Source of the DNA: Acholeplasmataceae bacterium
Lineage (GTDB): Bacteria > Bacillota_I > Bacilli_A > Acholeplasmatales > Acholeplasmataceae
Assembly (NCBI GenBank): GCA_028690555.1
Contig: JAQVBA010000026.1
Coordinates: 1-14,063 of the forward strand
Direction: 5' to 3'
Length of the DNA: 14,063 nt
This document shows, in pieces, positions 1 through 8,121 of this stretch. A program made the translations under genes and the position numbers. Below the pieces are notes generated by a model, which had not been told where the DNA came from, did no database searches, and saw only the letters and a program-made list of their open reading frames with translations. How positions within the stretch are numbered: position 1 is the first letter of the stretch; each line of letters begins with the position of its first letter.

Positions 1-808
1 CATAAGATTTCTTTTGATGATTAAATGCTTTAACAATTGTATGACCACTATAAGTTTCTTCAATATGGCCATTTAATTCACCATATGATTTTGCTTGACT
101 TCTAAAATAGCCTTGTGAGAGTTTAACAAATCGTCTTGCGATCAGTAAACTTGAAATGGTTGTAAGTAATACGATGCCCGTTAATATCGGACTTAATAAA
201 AACATAATCACAAAGATACCTAAAATAAGCGCAATCGATCTAAATATTTCAGACACACTTTGTGTCAGTGTCGCATTAATCGTTTCAACATCATTTGTCA
301 CACGCCCTAAAATATCACCAAATTGTTGATCATCAAAATATTTGAGTGGCAAACGATTGATTTTGCTTGATAATTCACGACGCATCGAATACGTTAAGTT
401 TTGTGTCATGCCAATCAACATAAATGATTGGAAATAGTTAAAGAAGGCCGCTAAAATGTAGATACCTACGATCACTAATGCGACTTCACCAATCGATAAC
501 TCAATCCCCCAAATGACATCAATCATGCCAATTTGTAATCTTTCTCCTGGTATATTTGTTTTAAATGCATCGGCAACTTCAGAGGTGATAAGCCCTAATA
601 ACCAAGGACCTAAAACTGAAATGAGTGATGCAGTAATCGCCATCATACCTGCTGAGATAATTTTCCATTGGTATGGCTTTAAATATTTCAATAATTTTTT
701 CATGGTGCCTTTAAAATCTTGAGGTTTTTCGATATAACTCATTCTTCCGCGTCCACCCATAGGTGAACTTGCTGGAGCTTTTTGTTGTTTATCTTTTTGA
801 TCGTTCAT
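1..808 (-). CDS. ABC exporter half-transporter, second subunit (partial, C-terminus outside window)
   Basis: This is the N-terminal 269 residues of a multidrug-type ABC half-transporter. A cytosolic tail of about 45 residues (MNDQKDKQQKAPASSPMGGRGRM...) leads into KPQDFKGTMKKLLKYLKPYQWK and then hydrophobic segments of an ABC-exporter membrane domain. The segment PLKYFDDQQFGDILGRVTNDVETIN is the usual loop after the second helix. Such a Gly/Pro-rich tail before 'DFKGT' is typical of the LmrD/YheH (BmrD) partner in heterodimeric exporters. The nucleotide-binding domain lies beyond the window edge and was not seen. The ATG is one base after the TAA of the upstream ABC gene, and that gene's last codons (AAAGGAGGAACTC) supply the ribosome binding site, so the two are translationally coupled. 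They very probably form one heterodimer; the substrate is unknown. Confidence 0.9.
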   Translation of the reverse strand, partial: MNDQKDKQQKAPASSPMGGRGRMSYIEKPQDFKGTMKKLLKYLKPYQWKIISAGMMAITASLISVLGPWLLGLITSEVADAFKTNIPGERLQIGMIDVIWGIELSIGEVALVIVGIYILAAFFNYFQSFMLIGMTQNLTYSMRRELSSKINRLPLKYFDDQQFGDILGRVTNDVETINATLTQSVSEIFRSIALILGIFVIMFLLSPILTGIVLLTTISSLLIARRFVKLSQGYFRSQAKSYGELNGHIEETYSGHTIVKAFNHQKKSY

Positions 809-809
809 C

Positions 810-2555
810 TTAGAGTTCCTCCTTTGATAATTGTGAGGAGGCAATTTCTTGGTAAACTGGACATGATTTTAAGAGTTCATCATGTGTCCCTTTACCAACC
901 ATGGTGCCTTGATCTAATACGATGATTTGATCTGCATAACGAATCGTGTTGATGCGTTGTGCAACAATTAATTTGGTTGCTTTCACTTTTTCATCCATCA
1001 TTTTCCGTAATTTTTGATCCGTTTGATAATCGAGTGCAGAAAATGAATCATCAAAGATATAAATAAGTGGTTTTTTAGCAATCGCTCTTGCGATAGATAA
1101 GCGTTGACGCTGACCTCCTGAAACGCTCGTACCACCTTGGGCAACATTTGTTTCATACTGATGTTCCATTTCCATGATAAAATCATGGGCTTGAGCAATT
1201 TTTGCTGCTTCAATCATATCTTCTTCGGTATATTCACCTTTACCAAACATAATGTTTTCAGCAATCGTTCCACTGAATAATACACCTTTTTGTGGGACAT
1301 ATCCGATCAATCCATGAAGATCTTCTTGACGCATATTTTTAATATCGATACCATCAATCGTAATCGATCCACAACTTCTTTCATAAAAGCGTGGAACTAA
1401 ATTGATCAGTGTCGATTTCCCACTACCCGTCGATCCAATAAAGGCTGTTGTAGTGCCTGCTTTCACTGTGAAATTAAGGTGAGATAATACCGGTTCATCG
1501 GCATCTGGATATTGGAAACACACATCGTCAAATTTAATTTCACCTTCCATAACTTCTGGAAGAATCACCGCATTGATGGGATCATTAATTTTAATATCCA
1601 TTTCTAAAACTTCTTTGACACGACGTGCTGAAATTGTAGCTCTTGGGATCATAATGAAAATCATCGTTAAGAACATAAAACTCATGACTGCACGCATGGC
1701 ATATTGCATAAGTGCCATAAGTGATCCTGGATCAAACCCATCGATACCTACAAAATATTTAGCTCCTAAATAAACAATCGCTAATGATGTAAATCCCATA
1801 ATTAGACTCATAATCGGCCACATTAAACCCATCACACGATTGACGAACACATTTAAAACCATGGAGGCTTTGGATGCATCATCAATCCGTTTTGCTTGAA
1901 ATTCTTGTGTATTATATGCTCTAACCACTCTTAAGCCTGTTAAGTTTTCACGTGTCACTAAATTTAGACGATCCACAAGTTTTTGAACGAGTTGGAACTT
2001 AGGAAGTGTAATCGAGAAAATGATCACGAGCATAATCACTAAAGCGGTGACGGATGCGATTAAAATCATTGATAATGTTGGATGTTGTAATATAGAGAAT
2101 GTCACGGCACCAATTGCTAAAAAGGGTTGTAAAATGAGCATACGAAGCATCATATTGACATAATTTTGGAGTTGCTGAATATCGTTCGTTGTTCTTGTAA
2201 TTAACGAAGATGTTGAAAAATGGTTTACCTCACGCATCGAAAATTGTTCGATTTTATGATAAACCGCTTTTCTTAAATCCACAGCAAATGATGCTGAAAT
2301 TTTAGATTCCATATAACCTGAAAAAATGGTCACACCAATGCTCACTACGGTAATGATAAACATCATCAGTGAAAACTGATAGACTTTCGTCATATTTGGT
2401 TCTACCACTTGACTGCCTAACCCAATCCCTTGATCGACTAATAAACCTAAAATCATTGGGAGTAAAAGGTCTAATACTGCTCTAGATGCCACCAAAATAA
2501 AAACGAGGATAACTCCCCATTTATATGGCTTCAAAAATGATAAAATGCGTTTCAT
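810..2555 (-). CDS. ABC exporter half-transporter with degenerate ATPase site (LmrC/YheI-like)
   Basis: This is a complete 581-residue membrane-ATPase half-transporter. A six-helix membrane domain covers about residues 12-305 and a nucleotide-binding domain about 338-575. The Walker A is GSTGSGKS (374-381), the Q-loop YVPQKGVLFSGTI (419-431) and the signature SVSGGQ (477-482). The Walker B is LIYIFDD, so Asp503 stands where the catalytic Glu normally is. The switch His is replaced by Gln533 (VAQR). This pattern is known from the degenerate-site subunit of heterodimeric exporters such as BmrC/YheI, LmrC and TM287. The gene sits between a MarR-type regulator (29 nt upstream) and the second ABC subunit (1 nt downstream). 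The start is ATG after AGAGAGG. A drug or toxic-compound exporter is the likely role; lipid or peptide substrates cannot be excluded. Confidence 0.93.
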   Translation of the reverse strand: MKRILSFLKPYKWGVILVFILVASRAVLDLLLPMILGLLVDQGIGLGSQVVEPNMTKVYQFSLMMFIITVVSIGVTIFSGYMESKISASFAVDLRKAVYHKIEQFSMREVNHFSTSSLITRTTNDIQQLQNYVNMMLRMLILQPFLAIGAVTFSILQHPTLSMILIASVTALVIMLVIIFSITLPKFQLVQKLVDRLNLVTRENLTGLRVVRAYNTQEFQAKRIDDASKASMVLNVFVNRVMGLMWPIMSLIMGFTSLAIVYLGAKYFVGIDGFDPGSLMALMQYAMRAVMSFMFLTMIFIMIPRATISARRVKEVLEMDIKINDPINAVILPEVMEGEIKFDDVCFQYPDADEPVLSHLNFTVKAGTTTAFIGSTGSGKSTLINLVPRFYERSCGSITIDGIDIKNMRQEDLHGLIGYVPQKGVLFSGTIAENIMFGKGEYTEEDMIEAAKIAQAHDFIMEMEHQYETNVAQGGTSVSGGQRQRLSIARAIAKKPLIYIFDDSFSALDYQTDQKLRKMMDEKVKATKLIVAQRINTIRYADQIIVLDQGTMVGKGTHDELLKSCPVYQEIASSQLSKEEL

Positions 2556-2584
2556 ATGTAGCCTCTCTTCATAAATCTAGGATA

Positions 2585-3010
2585 TTACTTTTTCATGTGT
2601 GAAATTTTGTCTAATAGACGCATTAACGTTTCAGTATCTTCTGATCCTAGATGATCTTTTAATGCTTTAAGTGGTTGATAATAAGTTTCTCTGATGGATT
2701 CAACATACGTTTTACCTTGTGGAGTAAGCTTAATATATGTCACTCTTAAATCTTTTTCTGATGTTTCTTTGGTTAAATATTTTTGTTCGACTAAATCATT
2801 AACCTTATGCGTTACTGCTGGTAATGTGACACGAAGTGTTTTGGATACATCGGTTAACTTGATCTTTTGATTCAAATCACAAAAGGCAACACAAAATAAA
2901 ACCATGATGTCAGCATCCGATAGTTTTGTAGATGTTCTTTTATAAATACCGCTTCTGCGGAATGCTTGCAATGATCGATCTAATTTTTGAAGTATTTGAT
3001 ACTCGTTCAT
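2585..3010 (-). CDS. MarR-family winged-helix transcriptional regulator
   Basis: This 141-residue protein has MarR architecture: a helical N-terminus for dimerisation, then a winged helix-turn-helix. The part from about KLTDVSKTLRVTLPAVTHKV forms the recognition region, followed by the wing LTKETSEKDLRVTYIKLTPQGK, which is the most diagnostic stretch. I chose the ATG at 3010 (MNEYQILQKL) because AGGAGGAATTAT lies directly before it. An in-frame start at 3037 would overlap the palindrome at the likely transcription start. It is first in a cluster with two ABC exporter genes, so the simple inference is a local repressor released by an exporter substrate. Two palindromes overlap its promoter and suggest autoregulation. 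The ligand is unknown. Confidence 0.9.
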   Translation of the reverse strand: MNEYQILQKLDRSLQAFRRSGIYKRTSTKLSDADIMVLFCVAFCDLNQKIKLTDVSKTLRVTLPAVTHKVNDLVEQKYLTKETSEKDLRVTYIKLTPQGKTYVESIRETYYQPLKALKDHLGSEDTETLMRLLDKISHMKK

Positions 3011-3025
3011 ATAATTCCTCCTAAA

Positions 3026-3038
3026 TATGTCGTACATA
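3026..3038. promoter_or_regulatory. Second palindrome near the marR transcription start
   Basis: TATGTCGTACATA has 5-nt inverted arms (TATGT/ACATA) around CGT. On the minus strand it begins five bases after the -10 and ends before the AGGAGG, so it should cover the transcription start. It differs in sequence from the palindrome at 3061-3073, so at most one of them need be the MarR site. Confidence 0.35.
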
Positions 3039-3042
3039 GTTT

Positions 3043-3071
3043 ATTTTACCCATTTTTTTTACTTTAGTAAA
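3043..3071 (-). promoter_or_regulatory. Putative promoter of the marR-ABC operon
   Basis: On the minus strand, TTTACT (3066-3071) and TAAAAT (3043-3048) are separated by 17 nt, about 30 nt before the marR start codon. The -35 matches TTGACA at four of six positions and the -10 matches TATAAT at five of six. No terminator was seen after trmK, so read-through from the long upstream operon may also contribute. Confidence 0.6.
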
Positions 3072-3073
3072 GT
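3061..3073. promoter_or_regulatory. Palindrome over the marR -35: candidate MarR operator
   Basis: ACTTTAGTAAAGT is a perfect inverted repeat with 6-nt arms around a central G. It covers the proposed -35 of marR. A short palindrome overlapping the regulator's own promoter is the usual layout of a MarR-family operator. Binding is inferred from position and symmetry only. It is not a terminator for trmK, because its T-run is on the plus strand. Confidence 0.5.
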
Positions 3074-3098
3074 CATTCGACATTGAAATGTTTTTTTC

Positions 3099-3722
3099 TT
3101 ATAAAACAGACTGATAAATAGCAATCAAATCTTCGATTTCACGTCTTCTTTTTAGATCCACTTGAAAAATCAGTTTAGAGAGTAATTGGATTTTACGTTC
3201 ATAGTAAGGTTTTGCTTCTGGTTTATCTTTTAAATATGGTCCTAAAATAAGATCTTTTTCTTCTAAAATCATTTTTCCACGTTTAACTTTCATCACCACA
3301 TAATCAAAACGATCACGGATGACGTATTCATCAAGTATCATAAAACCGTGATCTTTTAAATATGCTCTTAAAACCTCAGGTTTATCATTTGCTTGTAAAA
3401 TATAAGTCACATCGAATGATGGTGCATGATCTAAAATCTCACCAATCAAATAAGCACCCATTCCTGCAATGATCGCTAAATCAAAACTTTCATGGATATT
3501 CAAAAAACCATCCGATTGAATGGTTTTTGCGTGATATCCTTTTAAATTCTTTTCAGCTTGCATGAGTGGTTCAATTCTTAAATCACTTGCAATACCATAT
3601 GTGATATAACCTTTTTGTAAAGCCTCTAATAAGACATAACCATGATCAGATCCGATATCTAAAACGACGTTATATCCCTTAATGAGCTCTGCTAAAAAGG
3701 TAATACGTTTACTTCTTGCCAT
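3099..3722 (-). CDS. trmK: tRNA (adenine(22)-N1)-methyltransferase TrmK
   Basis: This 207-residue SAM-dependent methyltransferase belongs to the TrmK (YqfN) family, which methylates N1 of A22 in tRNA. The Rossmann motif I is VVLDIGSDHGYV (about 19-30). The family-specific LAIIAGMGAYLIGEIL follows near 82-97, with Ala where GMGG is more common. The downstream ILQANDKPEVLRAYLKDHGF corresponds to the usual LQPN...LR.WL segment. The C-terminal helical part is a little shorter than in Bacillus. The ATG overlaps the last 14 nt of rpoD and has no clear Shine-Dalgarno sequence, so translation is probably coupled to rpoD. The position after dnaG-rpoD matches Bacillus, but the Nif3-like yqfO that usually follows is absent; marR and the ABC genes come next. 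Confidence 0.9.
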   Translation of the reverse strand: MARSKRITFLAELIKGYNVVLDIGSDHGYVLLEALQKGYITYGIASDLRIEPLMQAEKNLKGYHAKTIQSDGFLNIHESFDLAIIAGMGAYLIGEILDHAPSFDVTYILQANDKPEVLRAYLKDHGFMILDEYVIRDRFDYVVMKVKRGKMILEEKDLILGPYLKDKPEAKPYYERKIQLLSKLIFQVDLKRRREIEDLIAIYQSVL

Positions 3723-4968
3723 AATAAAATTCGCGCAGTTTATTTTGTCTCGATGGACTTCTTAATTTACGAAGAGCTTTCGCTTCAATTTGACGAATTC
3801 TTTCACGTGTAACGCCAAATTCACGGCCCACTTCTTCAAGCGTATGATTTTTACCATCAAAGAGTCCATATCTTAAGCGAAGCACTTTTTCTTCACGATC
3901 TGTCAACGTTTCTAAGACTTCATCTAAGGTTTGTTTTACCATTTCTTGAAGCATATATTCATGAGGTGTTAATGCATTAGGATCGCTAATGAAATCACCT
4001 AATGATGAATCTTCTTCTTCACCAACATGTGCTTCTAATGAAATAGGCTCTTTCGCAATTCTTTGGATGTTTTGAACCTTTTCAACGGTAATCCCCATCT
4101 TTTGAGCGATTTCTTCGAGTGAAGGTTCTCTACCTAAATCCTGAATGAGTTGTCGTTGAATACGAATCATTTTATTAATCGTTTCAACCATATGTACTGG
4201 AATACGAATCGTTCTTGCTTGGTCAGCAACCGCACGCGTGATGGCTTGTCTAATCCACCATGTCGCATATGTTGAAAATTTAAAACCTTTTTCATAATCA
4301 AATTTATCGACAGCACGCATTAAACCCATGTTACCTTCTTGGATTAAATCTAAGAATAATAAACCACGGCCAACATAACGTTTTGCGATACTTACAACTA
4401 AACGGTAATTCGCTTCAACAAGCTTATTTTTTGCATATTGAGCACGTTCGATCGATGTCTTTAATTCTAAAATATCTTCATCGGGTAATTCTAGATTCCC
4501 GAGTTCAACTTCTTCAAGTTGTTCTTTGGCATATCTTCCATTCGAAACCATGATCGCATATTTGCGTTCATCTTCTTGAATGAGTAATGGAATTTGTCCG
4601 ATTTCTTTTAAATACATCCGAACGGGGTCGTCAATTTTAATATTAGATGCGATGGTTTCAATGTTGATGAGTTCTTCTTCTTCAACTTCTAATCCTGATA
4701 AAGATAAATCATCTGGTTCTTCTTCATCTTCGACATCTTCATCCTCATCTTCATCTTCTTCATCGATAAATGCTGCAGATAACACATCAACTTCTTCATC
4801 TTCTTCATCTTCAATCGTGATATCGACATCATTATTGAGTAATTCACGTTCAATTTCATAATAAAGATCTGTTCCTGGTTGTGCAAACTCTAACACATCA
4901 TCTTGATCAATAAATTTCTTTTTCCCTGCTTTTTTAACCAATTGTTCAACAATTTTTTCTAATTCCAC
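3709..4968 (-). CDS. rpoD: Primary RNA polymerase sigma factor (sigma-70/SigA)
   Basis: This 419-residue protein is the housekeeping sigma factor. An N-terminal region 1.1-like segment covers residues 1-50. An acidic linker (53-99) precedes region 1.2 (DDPVRMYLKEIGQIPLL, 113-129). Region 2 spans about 181-246 and ends in the -10-reading YATWWIRQAITRA. Region 3 follows from DQARTIRIPVHMVE, and region 4.2 is HTLEEVGREFGVTRERIRQIEAKALRKLR (375-403), which reads the -35. The start codon is GTG, seven bases after GGGAGG. That ribosome binding site lies within the last codons of dnaG, whose stop is two bases before the GTG. The consensus promoters found in this window (TTGACA/TATAAT) fit this sigma factor. 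Confidence 0.97.
   Translation of the reverse strand: MELEKIVEQLVKKAGKKKFIDQDDVLEFAQPGTDLYYEIERELLNNDVDITIEDEEDEEVDVLSAAFIDEEDEDEDEDVEDEEEPDDLSLSGLEVEEEELINIETIASNIKIDDPVRMYLKEIGQIPLLIQEDERKYAIMVSNGRYAKEQLEEVELGNLELPDEDILELKTSIERAQYAKNKLVEANYRLVVSIAKRYVGRGLLFLDLIQEGNMGLMRAVDKFDYEKGFKFSTYATWWIRQAITRAVADQARTIRIPVHMVETINKMIRIQRQLIQDLGREPSLEEIAQKMGITVEKVQNIQRIAKEPISLEAHVGEEEDSSLGDFISDPNALTPHEYMLQEMVKQTLDEVLETLTDREEKVLRLRYGLFDGKNHTLEEVGREFGVTRERIRQIEAKALRKLRSPSRQNKLREFYYGKK
4672..4812 (-). repeat. Low-complexity acidic tract in rpoD
   Basis: GAA/GAT/GAC codons dominate this stretch, which reads as a TCTTCATC-type repeat on the plus strand. It encodes residues 53-99 of the sigma factor, of which 30 of 47 are Asp or Glu and none is Lys or Arg. 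It lies between region 1.1 and region 1.2. Such near-repetitive coding DNA is prone to length change by slippage, so the tract length may differ between strains. Confidence 0.85.
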
Positions 4969-4970
4969 AC

Positions 4971-6716
4971 TTATACCTCCCTGGGTTTGTGTTTCAATTC
5001 TTTTAAGACCAGATCCCGTTCTTTTAAATCTTTATCTTTGGGATGATCTCCACTCAGTTTTATTTTTTCATTTAAATATTGTAATCTTCTTTTAAGACTT
5101 GCTTCTTTCACAAGTTTTGCATAATCTAAAATTTCAATATCTTGCATTTCTATTTTCATTTTCCAAAACCAATCGTTTAAAATGATGTCTTCTAAAAATG
5201 ATCTTTCATCAAGTGGTAAGGTATCCATGAGGTCATCTAATAAAAGCACTTCATGCTCCTCATAATAATCGATAATTTTTGAACGAATGGATGCAGCCAC
5301 ATGATCTGCAAAGTCTGTTCTTTTTAACTGTTTTTGAATGGTCTTCGCGTGTTTTTTATCTCTTAACATGGCGAAAATTAAATAATATTCAGCCCGCGTA
5401 TGCCGATCGATCATCGATTTTTTATCGGGTTTCGGAAGAATCCTTGTTGGAATATCCATTTTTTTCGATGTAATATCTTCGATTGGAATTCCTAAATCTT
5501 CAGACAATTTTTTTAAATAGATCTGACGAATGGATGCATCTGCATAATCAATCATCTTAATCACATTTAATTTAAATGTTTTGATATCATTGGCATTTTG
5601 AAGATCCTTACCCATTTTATAATAGGCATAACGAAATTGATAGGGATCTTTCAAAAATTCTGCAAATAAGTTCTCATACTTTTCTGCACCGTAAGCTTTA
5701 ATGAAATCATCTGGATCCATTTTTTCAGGAATTGTTAAGACTTCAATTTTTAATCCTTCTTTTTCTAAAATGGATATCGCTTGTTCTGAAGCCTTTAACC
5801 CCGCACGATCACCATCATAAGCAATGATCACTGATGACGTCACGTTTTTAATCAGTTTTGCATGTTCTTTTGTGAGTGCAGTCCCCATTGATGCCACACC
5901 ATTTTCAATGCCTGCTCCAAAAGATGAGATCACATCAAAAAAGCCTTCATATAAAATAACTTGTTTTGATTTTCTAATCACTGAAGAGGCTTCAAATAAA
6001 TGATAGAGTAAAGATCCTTTTTTAAAAATCACTGATTCAGGACTATTGATGTATTTCGCAGCTTCTTTTGGATTTAAAGACCTGCCACTAAATCCTACCA
6101 CATTTCCTCTAGGATCTGTGATTGGGAAAATTAAACGATCAGAAAACAGATCATAATATGAACCATCGTCAGATTGTTTAACAACACCAAGCTTAATCAT
6201 ATCCGATGTATCATAACCCTTATCTTTTAATAGCTGATAAAGTGTATTTCCAAAAGGAGGTGCATAACCTAATCGAAAGTGATCAGTCAGTTTTTCACTA
6301 ACTTCTCTTTTATTCAAGTAATCTAATACTTCATGGCCTTTTTCACTATGTTTCAAATTGAATTGATAAAAGTTTGCGGCTTCATCCATCAATTTGAATT
6401 CTTTCTCAAATGGTTCTTTACGTACATTTGTAGCTTTCACTTCAATGCCTGCACGAATGGCTAATTCTTGACAAGCTTGTTCAAAACTGATGTTTTTAAT
6501 CTTTCGATAAAAATTGATGGGACTTCCACCTTCACCACATGACATACATTTGGCAATATTTTTTTCGGGTGAGACGGAAAACGAAGGTGTTTTTTCTTGA
6601 TGGAATGGACAAAGACCCATATAATTTTTTCCACGCTTAGAAAGCGAAACAAATTCGCTGACTAAATCAAGGATTGGGGTTTTCTCATTGATCTCTTGAA
6701 TCAATTTTTCATCCAT
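4971..6716 (-). CDS. dnaG: DNA primase DnaG
   Basis: This 581-residue enzyme makes RNA primers at the replication fork. The N-terminal zinc-binding domain has C36-P-F-H39 and C57-M-S-C60. The catalytic core includes FSDRLIFPITDPRGNVVGFSGR (191-212) and KYINSPES. The TOPRIM fold shows ILYEGFFD (catalytic Glu257) and AYDGDRAG (Asp301 and Asp303). The C-terminal part, from about 430, corresponds to the helicase-binding region and is poorly conserved, as is usual. Length is normal for Firmicutes. The start is ATG after AAGGAGTT, 14 nt from the end of glyQS; the stop overlaps the rpoD ribosome binding site. It is part of the classic dnaG-rpoD pair. Confidence 0.97.
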   Translation of the reverse strand: MDEKLIQEINEKTPILDLVSEFVSLSKRGKNYMGLCPFHQEKTPSFSVSPEKNIAKCMSCGEGGSPINFYRKIKNISFEQACQELAIRAGIEVKATNVRKEPFEKEFKLMDEAANFYQFNLKHSEKGHEVLDYLNKREVSEKLTDHFRLGYAPPFGNTLYQLLKDKGYDTSDMIKLGVVKQSDDGSYYDLFSDRLIFPITDPRGNVVGFSGRSLNPKEAAKYINSPESVIFKKGSLLYHLFEASSVIRKSKQVILYEGFFDVISSFGAGIENGVASMGTALTKEHAKLIKNVTSSVIIAYDGDRAGLKASEQAISILEKEGLKIEVLTIPEKMDPDDFIKAYGAEKYENLFAEFLKDPYQFRYAYYKMGKDLQNANDIKTFKLNVIKMIDYADASIRQIYLKKLSEDLGIPIEDITSKKMDIPTRILPKPDKKSMIDRHTRAEYYLIFAMLRDKKHAKTIQKQLKRTDFADHVAASIRSKIIDYYEEHEVLLLDDLMDTLPLDERSFLEDIILNDWFWKMKIEMQDIEILDYAKLVKEASLKRRLQYLNEKIKLSGDHPKDKDLKERDLVLKELKHKPREV

Positions 6717-6730
6717 CGTTTAACTCCTTA

Positions 6731-8101
6731 TTAAAATTCAATCGCTTTTTCAATATATGCTCTAAGTTCACTGATCGGAATTCTGACTTGAGCCATCGTA
6801 TCCCGATTTCTTACCGTTACTGTCTCTTCTTTCATCGTATCATGGTCAACGGTAATGGCTAAAAATGTTCCAATCGCATCTTGTCTGCGATATCTCTTGC
6901 CAATATTTTGAGTTTCATCATAGGTCACATCAAAATATTTTGCTAATTCTTGATATATTTCAAATGCTTTTTCGCCATGTTCTTTCTTAATCAGAGGTAA
7001 TACTGCAGCTTTATAAGGGGCAAGTGCTGGATGAATTCTTAAGACTTGACGAATCTCATTATTTTCCAATCTTTCTTCATCATAACCATCATTTAAAAAT
7101 GCGAGTACTAAACGTTCAACACCCACAGCAGGTTCAACAACATAAGGTAGATAGCGTTCATTTGTATCTGGATCTAAATACGTTAAATTTTCACCTGAAT
7201 GATTTTGATGTGCTTTTAGATCATAATCTGTTCGGCTTGCAATTCCCCATAATTCATCAAATCCCCATGGGAATTCGTATCTAATATCTGTGGTTGCATT
7301 CGAATAATGGCTTAACGCTTCAGGTTTATGATCATCAAATGCTAAATGTTCTTTTTTCAAACCTAAATTCGTTAACCAATCCATACAAAAGGCTTTCCAA
7401 TAGGTAAACCATTCCATTTCAGACCCTGGCTTACAAAAGAATTCCATTTCCATTTGTTCGAATTCTCTTGTTCTAAAAATGAAGTTACCTGGTGTAATTT
7501 CATTTCGAAAAGATTTCCCAACTTGACAGACACCAAATGGTATTTTCTTTCTTGTTGTTCTTTGGATATTTTTAAATTGAATAAAAATCCCTTGTGCAGT
7601 TTCAGGACGTAAATAAATTTGGTTGGCTTGTTCCAATACGACACCTTGGTGAGTTTGAAACATCATGTTGAATTTACGAATCGGAAGAAAATCCGATTTA
7701 CCACAAGATGGGCAAGTCACTTTATGATCGATTAAATATTGATACATTTTTTCTGTAGACCAACCATCAGGATGAACATTATGATCGTGATCTTCGATCA
7801 GTTTGTCTGCTCTAAAACGTTGATTACATGATTTGCATTCCGTTAAAGGATCACTAAAACCACCGACATGTCCACTTGCAACCCAGACTTCTGGATTTAA
7901 TAGAATTGAACTATCGATTAAGACATTATATGGATTTTCACGCATGAATTTTTTAATCCAAGCGTCTTTAATGTTCTTTTTTAATAAACTCCCCAAGGGA
8001 CCATAATCCCATGTGTTTGCTAATCCACCGTAAAGTTCACTCCCTTGAAAAATAAAGCCGGTTGATTTTGCGTATTGAACAAGTTGATCAAGTGTTGCCA
8101 T
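6731..8101 (-). CDS. glyQS: Glycyl-tRNA synthetase, single-chain (alpha2) type
   Basis: This 456-residue class II enzyme charges tRNA-Gly. The N-terminus STGFIFQGSELYGGLANTWDYGPLG is characteristic of the homodimeric GlyRS. Two cysteine pairs (C89/C92 and C130/C133) form a likely zinc site in the insertion. RPETAQGIF (165-173) and motif 2 around FRNE (198-201) with FRTREFEQMEMEFF bind ATP and glycine. Motif 3 is VEPAVGVERLVLAF (322-335). The anticodon-binding domain starts near residue 355. The ribosome binding site is AAAGGATG, 20 nt after recO. There is no room for a T-box leader, unlike many Firmicute glyQS genes, so control must come from the operon or elsewhere. The rest of the order (era-recO-glyQS-dnaG-rpoD) is a familiar Firmicute arrangement. 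Confidence 0.97.
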   Translation of the reverse strand: MATLDQLVQYAKSTGFIFQGSELYGGLANTWDYGPLGSLLKKNIKDAWIKKFMRENPYNVLIDSSILLNPEVWVASGHVGGFSDPLTECKSCNQRFRADKLIEDHDHNVHPDGWSTEKMYQYLIDHKVTCPSCGKSDFLPIRKFNMMFQTHQGVVLEQANQIYLRPETAQGIFIQFKNIQRTTRKKIPFGVCQVGKSFRNEITPGNFIFRTREFEQMEMEFFCKPGSEMEWFTYWKAFCMDWLTNLGLKKEHLAFDDHKPEALSHYSNATTDIRYEFPWGFDELWGIASRTDYDLKAHQNHSGENLTYLDPDTNERYLPYVVEPAVGVERLVLAFLNDGYDEERLENNEIRQVLRIHPALAPYKAAVLPLIKKEHGEKAFEIYQELAKYFDVTYDETQNIGKRYRRQDAIGTFLAITVDHDTMKEETVTVRNRDTMAQVRIPISELRAYIEKAIEF

Positions 8102-8121
8102 TATTCCACATCCTTTTATGG

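Noticed and set aside
513..722. Plus-strand open frame of 69 residues
   Set aside because: It is antisense to the conserved ABC transporter membrane domain, with no ribosome binding site or recognisable family.
3061..3073. Palindrome as a terminator of trmK
   Set aside because: The T-run following the repeat is on the plus strand, where no gene ends; on the minus strand it is an A-run.
4580..4861. Plus-strand open frame encoding a Ser-rich 93-residue protein
   Set aside because: It is the antisense of the acidic GAA/GAT tract in rpoD; the poly-Ser is a by-product and there is no ribosome binding site.
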